This document shows, one piece after another, positions 1-6,765 of a DNA stretch of 15,486 nt. Source of the DNA: CAYNRQ01 sp964399875 (GTDB lineage Archaea; Aenigmatarchaeota; Aenigmatarchaeia; QMZP01); NCBI GenBank assembly GCA_964399875.1, contig CAYNRQ010000024.1, positions 1 through 15,486 on the forward strand, in the 5' to 3' direction. Made by a program: the position numbers and the translations under genes. Positions within the stretch are counted from its first letter, which is position 1; the number at the start of each line of letters is the position of its first letter. Below the pieces are notes generated by a model, which worked only from the letters and a program-made list of their open reading frames with translations, was not told the origin of the DNA and did not search any database.

Positions 1-2
1 CA

Positions 3-33
3 TGAAATTCGTGGCATATAGATTATATTATAG
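3..33 (-). promoter_or_regulatory. Possible promoter for a gene leaving the left edge
   Basis: The first three bases read CAT, an ATG on the minus strand. About 20-30 nt upstream of it on that strand lies an AT-rich TATA-like stretch (plus-strand positions 21-33, core TATAATATAAT on the minus strand). This is the spacing expected for a leaderless archaeal gene. No coding sequence is visible because the window ends here, so the call is weak. Nothing else recognisable lies in 1-115 except a GC-rich patch at 92-105. Confidence 0.2.
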
Positions 34-115
34 TGGCTTGATTATAACTTTACCCTTCTTTTTAGGATATGGGGTGATTCTATAAGTTATGAAGCCCCGG
101 GAGGGATTAAAGCGT

Positions 116-1234
116 TCAAGATAAGAACTTATCAACATGGTCCTTCGCTTTTTCCAGTTTCTTCTGGTGAGAGGCCAGGAAGGAGTTTATCTTTTCTATT
201 GTGATTTGTTTTAATTCTCCTGTGAGCATTTTTCCGCTGGAGTAATCGTCATAGATCTTCTTTATCTTCCTGTCGTCTGGTTCGAACATGAACTTTAGCA
301 TCTGGAAGGCCACGTCTATGTCAGGATTTCCTCCCTTTTCCCTGTGTTCCTTTACAGATCCTCGCCCGCCTGAAAAGGCGTGCTTCATTATTTTCTCTTT
401 GACTGTCTTTGCGTCATCTGTCAGTGCTATGTAGGAGAACGGGTCAGAGCTGCTCATTTTGCCCCCCTTAAGGCCCGGCATGAATTCGTGGTATGAAGAG
501 CTTGGCGGGATGAAATCAAATTCCCTGTTGCCATTGAATCTTGAAGCTATATCCCTTGTAAGTTTTATATGCGGGTCCTGGTCTATTCCGACCGGCACTA
601 TAACAGGAACATTGCCCTCGAACTCAGGCAGCATTGGATGCAGAATATCAGCAACCTGGGTAAGAACACTCTGGATCTTGCCCGGAGAAAGTTCTCCATA
701 GATGGCCTTCATTTCGTTAAATGTAACTCTTCTGGCAGCCATTCCTATAAGCCTGTAGTAAGCATTTGCCTTTTCAGGATCTTTTGATCTTTCACTCTGG
801 AAATAGAAATCAGTGTTCCTGGGTTTAAGGCCCAAGGCTATATAGTTCATAAGGTATTCATCTATGGCTGTTTTTCTTAGTTCTTCCATAGGTCTTGGCC
901 TCATGTTGTAGGCTTCGATGTCTGCAACAACCACATAGGTTTTTGCGCCCAGACTCTGGTAGTAGATGAACTGTTCAGCGACCATCTTGTGACCCAGGTG
1001 AAACCTGCCTGAGGGCATAAGGCCTGTTAGCATAACAAAGGGTTGCCTTTTCTTGATGGCATCGAATATTCTTGAGAAATCCCTTTGACCGAAAACCAGG
1101 CCTCTGCGCATGAATGTTGGTGGGTCTGGGAGTTTGCTGATAAACTTATGGAAACCATCTATTCCGAATTCTCTCATTATTTTCTCATAATCCTTAATCG
1201 CTTCTGAGCTCCAAGGATCGATCTTGTCTTTCAT
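116..1234 (-). CDS. trpS: Tryptophanyl-tRNA synthetase, archaeal type
   Basis: This class Ic aminoacyl-tRNA synthetase charges tRNA-Trp with tryptophan in the cytoplasm. The 372-residue protein begins with the short lead to a PW motif (residues 7-8) seen in archaeal and eukaryotic TrpS. The Rossmann catalytic fold follows, with the HIGH-type signature HLGH at 79-82 after TGLMPSG. It also has the DQDPH segment near 218-222 and the KMSKS-type loop KMSSS at 259-263, then the helical anticodon-binding C-terminus. The length is normal for the family. The ATG at 1234 has no evident Shine-Dalgarno sequence, suggesting a short or absent leader. The frame stays open without a usual start codon for about 50 codons upstream, but family length supports this start. 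It is divergent from the JAMM gene across about 160 bp. The family call is firm. Confidence 0.95.
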   Translation of the reverse strand: MKDKIDPWSSEAIKDYEKIMREFGIDGFHKFISKLPDPPTFMRRGLVFGQRDFSRIFDAIKKRQPFVMLTGLMPSGRFHLGHKMVAEQFIYYQSLGAKTYVVVADIEAYNMRPRPMEELRKTAIDEYLMNYIALGLKPRNTDFYFQSERSKDPEKANAYYRLIGMAARRVTFNEMKAIYGELSPGKIQSVLTQVADILHPMLPEFEGNVPVIVPVGIDQDPHIKLTRDIASRFNGNREFDFIPPSSSYHEFMPGLKGGKMSSSDPFSYIALTDDAKTVKEKIMKHAFSGGRGSVKEHREKGGNPDIDVAFQMLKFMFEPDDRKIKKIYDDYSSGKMLTGELKQITIEKINSFLASHQKKLEKAKDHVDKFLS

Positions 1235-1354
1235 GATAATATTTTGTGTTCTTTCAGTTAAATTTGTAGAATTAGGCCTGGGGATTTCCTTGTCTTCTAT
1301 TTTGTTTCCCAGTTTGACGGCATCACCATCACCATATGAGTTTTGTTTTCTCGG

Positions 1355-1363
1355 TATATAAAG
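1355..1363 (+). promoter_or_regulatory. TATA box for the JAMM-family gene
   Basis: TATATAAAG at this position is a good archaeal TATA box. It lies 33-41 nt upstream of the ATG at 1396, which would give a transcript with a leader of roughly ten bases or none. The rest of the trpS/JAMM divergent gap (1235-1395) shows no other clear element. Confidence 0.45.
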
Positions 1364-1395
1364 ATTTATTCTAGCTTTGCCAATTCTAAAACTAT

Positions 1396-2007
1396 ATGGT
1401 CAAGATAACTGATGTATGGATAAAAAAATCAAGGGCCAGGTCTCTGATAACATCGGCCATAGAGGTTTACAACAAGGAGACTGATGGTGTCTTTTCTGGT
1501 GAGTTTGTTCTCAGGAAGTTCAGGGGCAGGAAGAAGACTGTTCTTTACGTGCATAACACTAATTCATTCCAGACTGCTGAGAGGAAGCCATCTGAGGTTT
1601 TTCATGGTAATATGTCTGCTTTTAAGAGGGTTTTGCACTCTTTGACTACATCGGATATTGACTTCCTTGGCGGGTATCATTCACATCCATTTCCCTATAA
1701 GGGTGTGAGATTGAGCAAGTCGGATGTGGAGTTCATAAAGGATGAACTTGGGTTCCTCAGGAGAAACAAACACTTCAGAACGCAGAACAAGTGGCTTGAA
1801 ATACTGATGTGCATAAGGAAGGTGAGATTTGAGAGGAAGAGGAAGACCGGATGGAAGTTAAGGAAGATGAGGAAAAGGGTGAAGTTTACCGCGACTATAA
1901 ACGAGTATACGAGGTATCAGATAATAATGGCTGCCTTCTGGATAGATTTTTCTGAAAAAAAACCTGTAATAACAGAGAAGAAGATTCACATCAGGGATGA
2001 TGATTAG
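1396..2007 (+). CDS. JAMM/MPN-family metalloprotease-like protein
   Basis: This 203-residue protein carries the JAMM zinc-protease signature. A glutamate at residue 28 precedes a GVFSG strand, and GGYHSHP supplies the two zinc histidines H95 and H97. SKSD follows, with S107 and D110. JAMM (MPN+) enzymes hydrolyse isopeptide or peptide bonds, typically removing ubiquitin-like modifiers or processing small sulfur carriers. In the usual motif about seven residues separate the second histidine from the serine. Here there are nine, so the loop has a two-residue insertion. The C-terminal half is very basic (Arg/Lys-rich around 140-170), which could mean nucleic acid or tRNA contact; that is inference. 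The gene sits alone between two aminoacyl-tRNA synthetase genes and ends 4 bp from the convergent tyrS. The substrate is unknown, and no ubiquitin-like partner is visible nearby. Confidence 0.75.
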   Translation: MVKITDVWIKKSRARSLITSAIEVYNKETDGVFSGEFVLRKFRGRKKTVLYVHNTNSFQTAERKPSEVFHGNMSAFKRVLHSLTTSDIDFLGGYHSHPFPYKGVRLSKSDVEFIKDELGFLRRNKHFRTQNKWLEILMCIRKVRFERKRKTGWKLRKMRKRVKFTATINEYTRYQIIMAAFWIDFSEKKPVITEKKIHIRDDD

Positions 2008-2011
2008 CTCG

Positions 2012-3085
2012 CTATCTTGTTATTTTGAAGGATCTTATCTGTTCTTGGAGTTTTCTTGCAGGGCCTTTTTCGAAGTGCTTTCTTACTGGCTCTATCATGT
2101 CATTCAGATAGAAAGCGACTGAGTTCTTGAGGTCTTGTGGGTGGAGGTCGCCTTTTCTGTAGGCCTTTTCTAGTTCATGGTAGCTTGGGTAATTTATTGT
2201 TCCTCCGAATTTTGCAGGCCTTCCTATCTTCATTTCCTTGTATTTCTCAAAGATCATGTATTTGCAGTATTCCAGGATAGGGTTCATATCCACCTGTTTT
2301 TCTGGGCAAAAGGCCTTAGTTATCTTTCTTTTTATCTCTTCTTCCGAGTCATCCATGAATATAGCAGAGTCTGGTTTGGATTTGGACATTTTAAGGTCCA
2401 GGAGTATGTCTGCCGGATCCTTGGAAATTGTTGCTGGTTTTGAGAGGCCCAGAATCATGTGATGGGAAACCACCACAGGCTTCCAGAAACCTAGTTTGGG
2501 TCCGATCTCTCTTGCGAGCATATTCACCTTTCTTTGGTCCATACCAAGCTGGGTTATATCACATTTAAGTCTGAATATATCTGCAGCCTGCATGCATGGG
2601 TAGATTATCTGGGCTGCGCTAAGGGATTCTCCTGATTTTCTTCCCATTATCTGGGAACACCTTGTTATTCTCTTGACTGTGGAATTCCTGGCTATGTCTA
2701 TTGTTGTTTTCCAGTGGTCTTCCTTGGTTACCACGTCCCTGGCCCATACGAACTTTATCTTATCTGTCTTCATTCCGCAGGCCTTCCATAGTTCTATATA
2801 ATATTTACCTGCTATTCTGATCTTTTCCAGGTCACCGCCCAGTTTATTGTTCATCCAGGCAAACCAGTCAGCGACCCACATCTTGAAGGTTACACCGGCC
2901 TTGATCATCTTGTTGATATTGATGGTTCTAAGGATTCCCTGGGCTACATGGACCCGGCCTGAAGGTTCGAAACCGTCATAAGCAACAGGGTTTGTTTTTG
3001 TCTCGAGAAGGTCTTTCAATTCCTGCTCTGTCACTATCTCTTCTCCTACCTGCCTTATCAGATCCATTCTAGATTCTATATCCAT
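2012..3085 (-). CDS. tyrS: Tyrosyl-tRNA synthetase, archaeal/eukaryotic type
   Basis: This enzyme charges tRNA-Tyr with tyrosine. The 357-residue protein shows the class Ic Rossmann fold with the substrate strand YDGFEPSG (36-43) and the HIGH-type motif HVAQG (46-50). The YPCMQAADI helix (162-170) and the GMDQRKVN motif (181-188) are typical of archaeal and eukaryotic TyrS. An exact KMSKS loop lies at 232-236, followed by a compact C-terminal anticodon-binding region. Length and motif order match the archaeal short form, which lacks the bacterial S4 domain. It is divergent from radB with only 48 bp between the starts, so the two genes must share promoter DNA. There is no Shine-Dalgarno sequence, so translation is probably leaderless. 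Confidence 0.96.
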   Translation of the reverse strand: MDIESRMDLIRQVGEEIVTEQELKDLLETKTNPVAYDGFEPSGRVHVAQGILRTININKMIKAGVTFKMWVADWFAWMNNKLGGDLEKIRIAGKYYIELWKACGMKTDKIKFVWARDVVTKEDHWKTTIDIARNSTVKRITRCSQIMGRKSGESLSAAQIIYPCMQAADIFRLKCDITQLGMDQRKVNMLAREIGPKLGFWKPVVVSHHMILGLSKPATISKDPADILLDLKMSKSKPDSAIFMDDSEEEIKRKITKAFCPEKQVDMNPILEYCKYMIFEKYKEMKIGRPAKFGGTINYPSYHELEKAYRKGDLHPQDLKNSVAFYLNDMIEPVRKHFEKGPARKLQEQIRSFKITR

Positions 3086-3104
3086 AGTAATCTTTTGTCT
3101 TGAT

Positions 3105-3125
3105 AATTTAAATTTAAAAATAAAG
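3105..3125. promoter_or_regulatory. Shared divergent promoter of tyrS and radB
   Basis: The 48-bp gap between the two start codons holds a near-symmetric AT block (AATTTAAATTTAAAAATAAA). It lies about 20-30 nt upstream of the tyrS ATG and 10-28 nt upstream of the radB ATG. A TATA element usable in both directions with leaderless transcripts is the simplest reading. Confidence 0.4.
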
Positions 3126-3133
3126 AATATTGT

Positions 3134-3841
3134 ATGAGTGATGTAAATCTGCCTGAACCCATCAGGTCTCTGATAAAAAACCTGGAACCGAAAGCCATAA
3201 CCAATATATTTGGCGGGCCCGGGACAGGCAAGACCAATCTCTGTCTTCTGGCTGCTGTTGACTGTGTGAAAAAGGGGGGGAATGTTGTTTTCATAGACAC
3301 TGAAGGTGGTTTTTCGCTGGAAAGATTAAAACAGGTAACCGTAGATCACAGGCCTGTTCTGGAGAAAATAAAGCTTGTGGAGCCCAAGGATTTTGAGGAG
3401 CAGAACAAGGTCATAAGGATGCTTGAAAAAGAGAAATCTGATCTTATCATACTGGATTCTGCTGTTGCACTTTACAGGCTGCATAATTCAGAGAAGATTG
3501 ATAAGGTTAGCAAGAAATGCGTGCCTGATATGTTTAGGGCAGAGGCCAACAGGGAGCTCTCCAGGCAGCTTTCTGTTCTCTCCAATATCGCAAGGGGGAA
3601 AAATATACCTGTCCTTATAACCACACACTCATTCAGAAACTGGGACACAAAAACGGATGATATTGTTGGCGGTGACTGCGTTAAGTACTGGTCAAAATCA
3701 ATTGTTCATTTGGAGAAAACAGGGAAGATATCTGAGAGAAAGGCCACCATAGTAAAGCACAGGAGCAGGCCTGAAGGCGAAAATGTCAAATTCATTATTA
3801 CACAGAACGGGATAAAGCCCAGTGGGTTTAAATTATTTTAA
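3134..3841 (+). CDS. radB: RadB, archaeal RecA-family recombination protein
   Basis: RadB is a short archaeal RecA/RadA paralogue that assists homologous recombination and binds ATP and DNA. The 235-residue protein is essentially one RecA core. It has Walker A GGPGTGKTN at 27-35, the FIDTEGGF strand at 53-60 and Walker B SDLIILDS at 102-109. A QLSVLSNIARGKNIPVLITTHS segment fits RecA-fold motifs. It lacks the N-terminal helix-hairpin-helix domain of RadA, and the length (about 220-240 aa) is typical for RadB. The C-terminal coding sequence has a decayed copy about 280 bp downstream (4071-4124). A tiny membrane protein gene follows 22 nt after the stop and is probably co-transcribed. Confidence 0.92.
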   Translation: MSDVNLPEPIRSLIKNLEPKAITNIFGGPGTGKTNLCLLAAVDCVKKGGNVVFIDTEGGFSLERLKQVTVDHRPVLEKIKLVEPKDFEEQNKVIRMLEKEKSDLIILDSAVALYRLHNSEKIDKVSKKCVPDMFRAEANRELSRQLSVLSNIARGKNIPVLITTHSFRNWDTKTDDIVGGDCVKYWSKSIVHLEKTGKISERKATIVKHRSRPEGENVKFIITQNGIKPSGFKLF

Positions 3842-3863
3842 GTTCCCAAAACAAAATATAAGC

Positions 3864-4013
3864 ATGGAATTACCTATAAGGGTTCTTGTTGTAGTGATAC
3901 TGGCCTTAATAGCGCTTTTGATATTCTTGGCCCTGTTTATTGAGTGGGGCGGACAGGGTAGTTCATTATGGGATCATATAGTTGAATGGTTTAAAAACCT
4001 TCTTCCGCGTTAA
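3864..4013 (+). CDS. Small single-pass membrane protein
   Basis: This 49-residue protein has a short N-terminal stretch (MELPIR), one long hydrophobic helix (about residues 6-27, rich in V, L, I and A), and a C-terminal amphipathic tail containing two tryptophans (WDHIVEWFKNLLPR). I do not recognise the family. The frame extends upstream into the radB tail, but the ATG at 3864 places a charged residue before the helix and avoids the overlap, so I prefer it. It follows radB by 22 nt on the same strand. The helix has no clear cleavage site, so it is probably a membrane anchor with a small soluble tail. Function unknown. Confidence 0.5.
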   Translation: MELPIRVLVVVILALIALLIFLALFIEWGGQGSSLWDHIVEWFKNLLPR

Positions 4014-4070
4014 TACTGTGGTGTTTTCTGGCAAGTCTATTTAGGAAGATAAGAAGCAGAAGAAATATAT

Positions 4071-4124
4071 CATTATTATACAGAAGAGGGCAAGGCCCGT
4101 GGATTTAAGCTGTTTTAAGCTCCG
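4071..4124 (+). repeat. Decayed direct repeat of the radB 3' end
   Basis: This intergenic 54-bp stretch aligns by eye to 3793-3847, the last codons and stop of radB. The match is about 75-80 % with a few single-base gaps. It starts with an exact CATTATTA, continues with ACAGAA, GGG, GCCC and GTGG blocks, and ends TTTTAAG-TCC. Most substitutions are transitions. The small membrane gene lies between the two copies, which start 278 bp apart. It reads as a decayed duplication rather than a gene. Confidence 0.5.
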
Positions 4125-4145
4125 AAGGGCTTTAGGCCCCCGGGG
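4120..4145 (+). other. GC-rich hairpin, possibly an IS200/IS605 end relic
   Basis: In an AT-rich gap, CTCCG pairs with CGGGG and GGGC pairs with GCCC around a TTTAG loop, leaving a small AA/C internal loop. No T-run follows, so it is not a typical terminator. The loop and the following GATGAAT resemble the left hairpin of the IS200-type element further right in this window, read on its minus strand (CTTTAG loop, then GCGGATGAATTG). It may be an abandoned transposon end or a structured RNA. The TATA-like ATTTTAATTATATT at 4162-4175 probably serves the next gene. Confidence 0.35.
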
Positions 4146-4185
4146 ATGAATATTAATCTGCATTTTAATTATATTCTGTGTTGTC

Positions 4186-4677
4186 ATGTCTTTATTGAGC
4201 AGTCGGAAAATAGTTGGTTTATTGGTAGTGATTTTTGTATTATTATTTTTGGCATCTTTATTTCTGTTCATTGATGCTGGGCATTCAGAAAGAAATGGGC
4301 CTGGTCATGGGCGTTTGGCTGATGTGTTTTTTGGAAACTCTGTTGTTAGAGCAGAAATTGCTGATACCCCTGAGCTTCGTTCAAGAGGTCTTATGTTCCG
4401 TGAGCATTTGAATGATGCTGAAGGCATGCTGTTTGTTTTTGATTATGAAGGCCGCTGGAGTTTCTGGATGAAGAACACGCTCATTCCGCTTGATATTATA
4501 TGGATAGATAATAATTTCAGAATAATTCATATTGAGAAGGCTGTTCCATGTGTTGAGGAAACATGCGTTTCATATTCTCCATCAGCTCCGGCAAGGTATG
4601 TTGTTGAGGTCAATCATGGATATACAGAAAGGAATGGTGTGGGTATTGGCGATCCTGTTTCTATTGTTTTTGACTGA
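4186..4677 (+). CDS. DUF192 family protein with N-terminal membrane anchor
   Basis: This 163-residue protein has a hydrophobic N-terminal helix (about residues 9-29) that should act as a signal anchor, putting the rest outside the cytoplasm. A DUF192 (COG1430) domain follows. The conserved features are visible: RSRGLMFRE at 65-73, GMLFVFD at 80-86, the WSFWMKNTLIPLDIIWID core (about 91-108), and a late VVEVNHG-type strand. The molecular function of DUF192 is not established. Two cysteines (C122 and C127) lie in the loop after the IEKAVP strand and could form a disulfide, as seen in many family members. Its 3' end overlaps the convergent AMMECR1 gene by 17 nt. The ATG lies about 20 nt from a TATA-like block, so the mRNA is probably leaderless. 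Confidence 0.85.
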   Translation: MSLLSSRKIVGLLVVIFVLLFLASLFLFIDAGHSERNGPGHGRLADVFFGNSVVRAEIADTPELRSRGLMFREHLNDAEGMLFVFDYEGRWSFWMKNTLIPLDIIWIDNNFRIIHIEKAVPCVEETCVSYSPSAPARYVVEVNHGYTERNGVGIGDPVSIVFD

Positions 4678-5245
4678 CTCCAGGTTCTTTTTCAGAGAAT
4701 ACCAGAGACTGAAACCTGTATATCTTTGTTTCATCTGACAGCCAATCACCAGGGCTCAGACCGGCCTTCAGGCATGTCTGGGATAGGAATTCCTCTGGGT
4801 TAAAACCATATTCTGTGGCTACCTGGGGAAGCAAAAGGCCTGAAAAGGGGCCTTTTCTTACTATAAGGCCATCCTTTCCTATTCTGATATTTTTGGGGTA
4901 TTCCCTGGGTTTTTTCACCTTAATTAATTCTGGTTTTGTAAGGATTGAGACCTCGACTATAATTTTATTCAGTTCTTTCTCTGCCAGGGGAAGAAATCTT
5001 GGGTCCTCTGTTGCTTCTGTTGCCGCATCAACCAGGGCCTTTATCAGAGGATAGACTGGTTCCGGAAAGCCTATGCATCCTCTTAGTTCTTTCCCGGGGT
5101 ATGTATGGAGTGTTACAAAAACGCCTCTTTTTTCCCTGAAGGGTTGCGGGTATTTGTCTGGCTGGAATTTTTTCTTTTCCTTGACCCAGAGCTCAATTGC
5201 TTTACGGGCAATTTTAACTGCCTCAAGGCCTTCTGATTGTTTCAT
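4661..5245 (-). CDS. AMMECR1 family protein
   Basis: This 194-residue cytoplasmic protein belongs to the widely conserved AMMECR1 (TIGR00296) family. The signature LRGCIGF is present at 54-60, followed by the AATEATEDPRFLPL segment, the EVSILTKPELI strand, and the GLLLPQVATEYGF and CLKAGL motifs near the C-terminus. Family length is about 190-200 aa, so it is complete. The biochemical role is undefined; the invariant cysteine and the conserved cleft suggest an enzyme or a binding protein. It is transcribed toward and overlaps the DUF192 gene by 17 nt, and has its own short upstream region (5246-5297) next to the 3' end of the DsbD-like gene. Confidence 0.92.
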   Translation of the reverse strand: MKQSEGLEAVKIARKAIELWVKEKKKFQPDKYPQPFREKRGVFVTLHTYPGKELRGCIGFPEPVYPLIKALVDAATEATEDPRFLPLAEKELNKIIVEVSILTKPELIKVKKPREYPKNIRIGKDGLIVRKGPFSGLLLPQVATEYGFNPEEFLSQTCLKAGLSPGDWLSDETKIYRFQSLVFSEKEPGVSQKQ

Positions 5246-5297
5246 AATAAAATATTGTGTGGGATATAAATATTGTTCTCTGTGCCTTATTTGGCAA

Positions 5298-6695
5298 TTA
5301 GACCCAACCTATAAACATCGCTATCCCTAAAAGCATCATTATAATTCCAGCAATTAGATGGAGATAGCGTATGTTTTTTTCTTTCCATCCAGAAACATCT
5401 TCTACTTCAGCTATACCTCCGTATATAATAAATGTTATGGCCAGCATAGGAAGAATAAAAATAAAGTTATATAATAAAAGCCATGGAACTGTTTTAATGA
5501 TCTCAAATACAGAAAGTATTCCGCCTGCTATAATATAGGGTCCTATAGTGCATGGAAGAAGGAAAATGGTTACAAATATTCCCACCAAAAAAGCTCCGCG
5601 CGGGTTTACTATTCCTTCTATTATTTTCTTGACTTTTGACCTCATTCTCATAGGCATTTCTGTGCCTATCCCCCCCGGTTTGTACATAAAAAAGTCCTTC
5701 ATGTTGAGCATTCCCAGAACAATGGCTATTATGCCTAAAATTTTATATAACAATAATCTTGTTGCTGTTAATGCCTGAACTATATGAAAGAATTTTATAA
5801 TCACAAGGCCATAAAAAAGATACATTACAAAAACAGAGGATGTAAAAGCAAAGCCTGCTAAAAGTACATTTTTCTTTTTTTCCGGATTATAAGTAAGTAT
5901 TGCTATAAGCATTAGAGTCAATACAGCTATTGCGCATGGATTAACCGCATCCACAGCAGCAAGCGATATTATTTTGGTTAATGTGAGTTCATTTTTTTGT
6001 TCGTGCTGGTTTTCACTGGTATCATTTATATCAGAAACTTTTTCTTCTAATGGCGGTCCATTCCACTGATAAATCATACCAGATAATTTTATAGCGTTCT
6101 CAAACAGCACATTTTTTCCTGAAAGTGGCACAGGTTCTGGGGTTATAACTTCATAATCCTTTGATTTCATTGTTTCAGAAAGGTTTTTGCTTTTTAGTAT
6201 TTCCTTTGCCAGTTCATTGTCTATCTTGCCACTCTTTATTATGATCTTGTTTTTTTGCCATATTTTTGGTTTTCCAGGAAGAGAGTTAATATCAATTTCT
6301 TCAATATTTTTAAGGGTTCCATCATAAAGAGGGCATGGGTTCCCCCCGCTCAGAGATTCTATAATCTTTTTAATATTATTTAATATTGGTGCATCACCTC
6401 CTATTTTTTGTTCGTGGCTGAATATGATTAAAGGAATTCCTAAAGTTGATTTATATTTTTCATTATATGCATAAAGCAGGTAGGCATTTTCTGATTGTTG
6501 GTATATTTCATATTCTATTAGAAAAAGATTCGGATTCTCCTCAAGTAAATCTTCTAAAACAACAGGGTCTGTTTTAGCGCAATGCGGACATCCCACGCCT
6601 GTAAAATATACACCGCAAATTTTTTCTTGAGCATAAACTTTTGGTGAGAATATTATCAATGTTATCAGAGTTAGGATTAAGATTATCTTTTTCAT
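5298..6695 (-). CDS. DsbD-like protein: secreted thioredoxin domain fused to CcdA-type membrane domain
   Basis: This 465-residue fusion begins with a signal peptide (MKKIILILTLITLIIF, probable cleavage after YAQ near 23). An extracytoplasmic thioredoxin-like domain follows with a CPHC redox motif at C36-C39 inside FTGVGCPHC. A polar linker (about 140-235) leads to a six-helix CcdA/DsbD-like domain from about 240 to the end. That domain has the family's paired cysteines in DAVNPC (C254) and LLPC (C382). By analogy it would carry electrons from cytoplasmic thioredoxin across the membrane to reduce extracytoplasmic disulfides. The linker may include a degraded second domain. It is divergent from a membrane-bound winged-helix regulator with a 70-bp shared promoter. 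The start is supported by the signal peptide and a TATA box about 24 nt upstream. The direction of electron flow is inference. Confidence 0.85.
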   Translation of the reverse strand: MKKIILILTLITLIIFSPKVYAQEKICGVYFTGVGCPHCAKTDPVVLEDLLEENPNLFLIEYEIYQQSENAYLLYAYNEKYKSTLGIPLIIFSHEQKIGGDAPILNNIKKIIESLSGGNPCPLYDGTLKNIEEIDINSLPGKPKIWQKNKIIIKSGKIDNELAKEILKSKNLSETMKSKDYEVITPEPVPLSGKNVLFENAIKLSGMIYQWNGPPLEEKVSDINDTSENQHEQKNELTLTKIISLAAVDAVNPCAIAVLTLMLIAILTYNPEKKKNVLLAGFAFTSSVFVMYLFYGLVIIKFFHIVQALTATRLLLYKILGIIAIVLGMLNMKDFFMYKPGGIGTEMPMRMRSKVKKIIEGIVNPRGAFLVGIFVTIFLLPCTIGPYIIAGGILSVFEIIKTVPWLLLYNFIFILPMLAITFIIYGGIAEVEDVSGWKEKNIRYLHLIAGIIMMLLGIAMFIGWV

Positions 6696-6710
6696 GGTTA
6701 TTAATAAAAA

Positions 6711-6748
6711 TGAAACTATATATAAAATTAAGTTTCAGAAATTGAAAC
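6711..6748. promoter_or_regulatory. Divergent promoter with three GTTTCA/TGAAAC half-sites
   Basis: TGAAACT (6711-6717) and AGTTTCA (6731-6737) are a perfect 7-bp inverted repeat flanking the TATA-like TATATAAAATTA (6719-6730). GTTTCA (6732-6737) and TGAAAC (6743-6748) form a second inverted repeat with a 5-bp spacer. The TATA block lies 24-32 nt from the DsbD-like ATG (leaderless) and about 36-47 nt from the regulator ATG. Protein bound here would cover both promoters. The winged-helix protein encoded alongside is the natural candidate binder (inference). Confidence 0.6.
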
Positions 6749-6765
6749 CATTAAAGTGATGCTTT

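Noticed and set aside
2..85. 27-codon ORF (MKFVAYRLYYSG...)
   Set aside because: Short, hydrophobic by AT-rich composition, no ribosome site, no recognisable family.
1320..1337. CATCACCATCACCATATG, which looks like a vector His-tag followed by an NdeI site
   Set aside because: Only five His/His-like codons in a genomic intergenic context with no vector sequence on either side; coincidence is more likely than contamination.
3822..3863. Upstream start for the small membrane protein (MGLNYFKFPKQNIS...)
   Set aside because: Overlaps the radB 3' end and adds a polar stretch from a different frame of radB; the internal ATG at 3864 gives a normal signal-anchor layout.
4120..4145. Intrinsic terminator of the radB operon
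   Set aside because: GC-rich hairpin but no T-run after it.
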